Below, piece by piece: positions 12,769 through 15,590 of a stretch of 15,590 bases of DNA. The stretch's first letter is position 1, and each line of letters opens with the position of its first letter. The position numbers and the translations under genes are program-made. The notes beneath the pieces were generated by a model. The model saw only the letters and a program-made list of their open reading frames with translations. It did no database searches and was not told the origin of the DNA. The DNA is from an uncultured Eubacteriales bacterium (GTDB lineage Bacteria; Bacillota; Clostridia; Oscillospirales; QAMX01): positions 1-15,590 of the forward strand of contig URVL01000041.1 of the NCBI GenBank assembly GCA_900551265.1. The letters run 5' to 3'.

Positions 12769-13800
12769 TTATTCGGCCTCGCTGGCGTGCTCTGCAAGAA
12801 ACTTTTTGTAAAACTCGTAATTGGTACGGAGAAGTTCCGGCGTATCCAGGCCGTAGGGACAGTGCGCCGCACATTTGCGGCAGTGGAGACAGCTTTCAAT
12901 CAAACGCATTTTTTCCTGCCAAGCCTTTGTCAGATATGGACGGTAGGGGGCACGCCCCAAAAGTGGGATGATGCGTGCGCAGGTGTTGATCTCGATTCCC
13001 ACAGGGCAGGGCATACAGTAGCCGCAGGCGCGGCAGAAATCGCCGGCAAGCTCCTTGCGGTCGGCCTCAATCACAGCGCGCATGGCGTCGTCCATGGCAG
13101 GCGGGTCTTTGGCAAAGGATAAAAATTCATCCAGTTCACGTTCGCGCTGAATGCCCCAAATCGGCAGAACGTTGTCAAACTGATTCATGAAAGCGCAGCA
13201 GGCGGCGGCGTTGTTCAGGATGCCGCCGGAAAGCCCCTTCATGGCAATAAAACCGATCTGATTTGTACGGCACTTTTCCACCAGCGCCAAATCTACGTCG
13301 GAACACAGATAAGAAAACGGAAATTGCAGCGTATCATAAAGTCCGGAGGCGATGGCCTCGTCCGCAACGGCGGGGCGATGGTTGGAAAGGCTGATGAAGC
13401 GGATCTTCCCCTCCTGCCGGAAGGCTTCCATGGCTTCGTACATCCCGGTGCCGTCGCCGGGACGGTAGCACTGCGCCGGGTTGTGGAACTGATAAATGTC
13501 GACATAGTCGGTTTTCAGCATACGCAGGCTGGTTTCCAGGTCGCACCGCAGCGAGTCTGGTGTTTTTGCATGGGATTTTGTGGCGATGTAAATGTGGCTG
13601 CGCATTCCTTCAAAGGCACGCCCCAGTTTTTCCTCGCTGTCTGTATAACCGCGTGCTGTGTCAAAAAACGTGATGCCGCCGTCATACGCCTTGCGCAGAA
13701 GCCGGACTGCTTCCTCTGAAGTGATACGCTGGATTGGCAGCGCGCCAAACGCATTTTTAGAAACCGTAATCCCGGTACGGCCTAAAGTCACTGTGGTCAT
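12769..13800 (-). CDS. Aldo/keto reductase with C-terminal 4Fe-4S motifs (copy B)
   Basis: Also 343 aa and clearly homologous to the next gene over the full length without obvious indels; both begin MTTVTLGRTGI. The tetrad D47, Y52, K75, H106 and all nine tail cysteines align. Differences cluster in surface positions and parts of the substrate side, for example YLYIDRD versus YLCSDVD and the stretch after C274, so the two copies may differ in substrate. SD GGAGA precedes the ATG. It is the promoter-proximal gene, transcribed from 13893-13921, divergent from ylxM-ffh. Role in redox balancing under anaerobic conditions is an inference. Confidence 0.93.
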   Translation of the reverse strand: MTTVTLGRTGITVSKNAFGALPIQRITSEEAVRLLRKAYDGGITFFDTARGYTDSEEKLGRAFEGMRSHIYIATKSHAKTPDSLRCDLETSLRMLKTDYVDIYQFHNPAQCYRPGDGTGMYEAMEAFRQEGKIRFISLSNHRPAVADEAIASGLYDTLQFPFSYLCSDVDLALVEKCRTNQIGFIAMKGLSGGILNNAAACCAFMNQFDNVLPIWGIQRERELDEFLSFAKDPPAMDDAMRAVIEADRKELAGDFCRACGYCMPCPVGIEINTCARIIPLLGRAPYRPYLTKAWQEKMRLIESCLHCRKCAAHCPYGLDTPELLRTNYEFYKKFLAEHASEAE

Positions 13801-13892
13801 GGCTCAATTCTCCTCTCTCATATCTGAAAAAATCCCGCGCCGATGTCCTGCGGACAGAGCACGCATGGTGGCTATGTAAAAAGAACGGAAAC

Positions 13893-13921
13893 AGTATAGC
13901 ACAATGCCGAAAAAAGCGCAA
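13893..13921 (-). promoter_or_regulatory. Promoter of the aldo/keto reductase pair
   Basis: TTGCGC (13921-13916), 17-nt spacer, TATACT (13898-13893), with TGC directly before the -10. Predicted start about 13886, giving a leader near 85 nt. Confidence 0.6.
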
Positions 13922-13962
13922 TCCCACACGAAAAAAGACCAGAAAACGCCGAAAAAATCCTC

Positions 13963-13991
13963 TTGACAAAGTCTGGTCGGTATGCTAGTAT
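13963..13991 (+). promoter_or_regulatory. Sigma-A promoter of ylxM-ffh
   Basis: TTGACA (13963-13968), 17-nt spacer, TAGTAT (13986-13991), with TGC just before the -10. Transcription should start near 13998, which rules out coding starts at 13982 for the next gene. Confidence 0.75.
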
Positions 13992-14029
13992 GTAAAGGGA
14001 TGGTACTTTACATAAGGGAGGCGCGCCGC

Positions 14030-14392
14030 ATGGCAAAGGATCTGGTAAAGATGAGTATGCTTTATGACCTTTACGGCGGCATGCTTACGGAAAAACAGCG
14101 CGAACTTTTCACGCTGTATTATGAAGAGGACCTCTCTTTAGCGGAAATTGCACAGAATGAGGGGATCACCAGACAGGGCGTCCGGGATACGATTGTCCGC
14201 GCCGAAGAGGCGCTTTTGGAGTGCGAAGACCGGCTGCGGCTCTCGGGCCGTCTGGCGGAGATCCGGCGCGGCGCACAGAAGATCGCCGTCGCCGCGTATG
14301 AAGTGGGCGAGATCAATCGCCGCAGTTATTTTGATACGCGCGTTGACGCCTATGTCAGGGAAATCATCGAAGCGACGAGGGTTATGGAATAA
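14030..14392 (+). CDS. ylxM: YlxM (UPF0122) DNA-binding protein associated with SRP
   Basis: The 120-aa product begins MAKDLVKMSMLYDLYGGMLT and carries a sigma-70 region 4-like helix-turn-helix (about 36-58: LSLAEIAQNEGITRQGVRDT) followed by a charged helical tail, as in YlxM. The family is encoded next to ffh in Gram-positives; in streptococci it interacts with SRP components and modulates Ffh activity. AGGGAGG 8 nt upstream fixes the start at 14030. The stop TAA shares its last base with the ffh start (TAATG), so translation of the two genes is probably coupled. Confidence 0.94.
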   Translation: MAKDLVKMSMLYDLYGGMLTEKQRELFTLYYEEDLSLAEIAQNEGITRQGVRDTIVRAEEALLECEDRLRLSGRLAEIRRGAQKIAVAAYEVGEINRRSYFDTRVDAYVREIIEATRVME

Positions 14393-15590
14393 TGGCATTT
14401 GAAAGTTTATCCGAACGCATATCCGCTGCATTTAAGAGTCTGCGCAGCAAGGGCAGGCTGACGGAACGCGATATCCGCGACGCGATGCGCGAGATCCGCA
14501 TGGCGCTTTTGGAGGCGGACGTCAACTATAAAGTTGCGCGCGATTTTATTAAAACCGTCTCCGACAAGGCTGTTGGCGCTGATGTTCTCGAGAGTCTGAC
14601 GCCCGGCCAGCAAGTGATCAAAATTGTCAACGACGAGCTGGTCGCCCTTATGGGCGGAACGAACGCCAAGATTTCCATGGCGTCCCGTCCGCCGACGGTT
14701 GTTATGCTCGTCGGTCTCCAGGGCGCAGGTAAAACGACAAACGGTGCAAAGCTCGCGGGATACTTTAAACGTCAGGGCAAGAGGCCTTTGATGGCCGCCT
14801 GTGACGTGTACCGTCCGGCGGCGATCCAGCAGCTGAAAATTGCTGCCGGGACATTTGATATCCCGGTGTATGAAGAAGGACAGGGAGACCCGGTCAAAAT
14901 CGCGCAGAACGCGGTTGAACACGCGCGCCGGCATGGCAACGATATCGTGTTTATTGATACGGCCGGCCGCCTGCACGTGGACGAGACGTTGATGGATGAA
15001 CTCTGCCGTATCCGCGACGCGGTTCATCCGAACGAGATCCTGTTCTTTGCCAACGCCATGACCGGACAGGATGCCGTTACGGCCGCGGGTGAATTTAATG
15101 ATAAAGTTGGCATCGACGGCGTGTATATGACGCAGATGGATTCCGATGCCAGAGGCGGCGCCGCGCTTTCCATCCGTGCGGTGACGGGCAAGCCGATCAA
15201 GTTTATCGGTACGGGCGAGAAAATCTCAGACCCGAATTCGATTGAACTGTTTCATCCGGAGCGTATGGCCTCGCGTATTCTCGGCATGGGGGATATGCTC
15301 ACGCTGATTGAAAAGGCGCAGGCCGAGTTTGACGAGAAAAAAGCCGAACAACTGGAACGCAAAATGCGTGAGTCAAAGCTTGACTTAAACGACTATCTGG
15401 ACCAGCTTCATCAAATGAAAAAGATGGGTTCCGTGCAGGATATGCTCGGTATGATCCCAGGTATCAAGGCGTCGCAGCTGAAAGATGTCAAGGTGGATGA
15501 CCGGCAGTTTTTGCGTATGGAAGCGATTATCACGTCCATGACGCCGAAAGAACGCGAGAACCCGGAGCTTATCAATTTCAGCCGCAAAAA
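14392..15590 (+). CDS. ffh: Ffh, SRP54 GTPase of the signal recognition particle (3' truncated by window)
   Basis: About 399 codons are visible and the frame is open to the window edge. The N domain begins MAFESLSERISAAFKSLRSK. The G domain has P-loop GLQGAGKTT (108-116, K114), DVYRPAAIQQL, DTAGRL, MTGQDAV and RGGAALS; the closing GTGEKISDPNS and MASRILGMGDMLTLIEKAQ are followed by the start of the M domain (MIPGIK). Ffh binds signal sequences at the ribosome and, with FtsY, delivers nascent chains to the membrane. Two positions are unusual: the G4 motif usually TKLD reads TQMD (Q248), and the usual DAMTGQD reads NAMTGQD (N221). The start overlaps the ylxM stop by one base. Confidence 0.95.
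   Translation, partial: MAFESLSERISAAFKSLRSKGRLTERDIRDAMREIRMALLEADVNYKVARDFIKTVSDKAVGADVLESLTPGQQVIKIVNDELVALMGGTNAKISMASRPPTVVMLVGLQGAGKTTNGAKLAGYFKRQGKRPLMAACDVYRPAAIQQLKIAAGTFDIPVYEEGQGDPVKIAQNAVEHARRHGNDIVFIDTAGRLHVDETLMDELCRIRDAVHPNEILFFANAMTGQDAVTAAGEFNDKVGIDGVYMTQMDSDARGGAALSIRAVTGKPIKFIGTGEKISDPNSIELFHPERMASRILGMGDMLTLIEKAQAEFDEKKAEQLERKMRESKLDLNDYLDQLHQMKKMGSVQDMLGMIPGIKASQLKDVKVDDRQFLRMEAIITSMTPKERENPELINFSRK

Noticed and set aside
13806..13868. 20-codon ORF in the leader of the reductase pair (starts ATGCGTGCTCTG on the minus strand)
   Set aside because: No SD before it and no second copy or other support.
13982..14029. Upstream start for YlxM
   Set aside because: It lies within the -10 region of the promoter at 13963-13991, so it would not be in the mRNA.

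Overview
The window looks like a chromosomal segment from a low-to-moderate GC Gram-positive anaerobe, most likely a Clostridia member (gut Oscillospiraceae/Christensenellales-like). The support is the YlxM-Ffh pair, RNase M5, RecD2, ComF, an FMN-riboswitch-controlled RibU, SLH-type surface protein, Fe-S aldo/keto reductases and GGAGG-type ribosome binding sites. Taxonomy is inference; no search was run.

Layout. 1-795 (+): the end of a ribosomal RNA operon: 23S 3' end, tRNA-Lys(CTT), tRNA-Glu(CTC), 5S and a terminator. 796-3260 (+): an AT-rich accessory stretch. It holds two diverged copies of one ~285-bp block (5S tail, terminator, 43-nt conserved element, two tandem promoters, and a 7-codon ORF with its own ribosome binding site, peptide MFYLVFM). 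Each copy is followed by a gene for a secreted protein (236 aa; then a Cys-rich 123 aa protein plus a lipoprotein). 3286-7370 (-): MreB-family actin, ComF, RecD2 and a small overlapping membrane ORF. 7486-8261 (-): RibU behind an FMN riboswitch. 8343-10074 (-): holA-rnmV with a good promoter. 10193-11425 (+): a secreted cadherin-like/SLH-like protein. 11645-13921 (-): two tandem aldo/keto reductases with C-terminal 4Fe-4S motifs. 13963-15590 (+): ylxM-ffh (ffh cut by the window edge), divergent from the reductases.

The most notable signal is the duplicated module at 743-1028 and 1862-2143. The hydrophobic heptapeptide ORF is preserved with a single, synonymous difference while much of the surrounding DNA has drifted. 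It resembles in type (short, hydrophobic, leaderless) known intercellular signalling peptides, but it could also be a leader peptide for translation of the downstream secreted-protein gene. Other points worth a look: an SD-sequestering fold predicted for the ribU leader, a Lys-to-Gln change in the G4 motif of Ffh, an overlooked small membrane ORF overlapping recD2, and tRNA genes placed between 23S and 5S.
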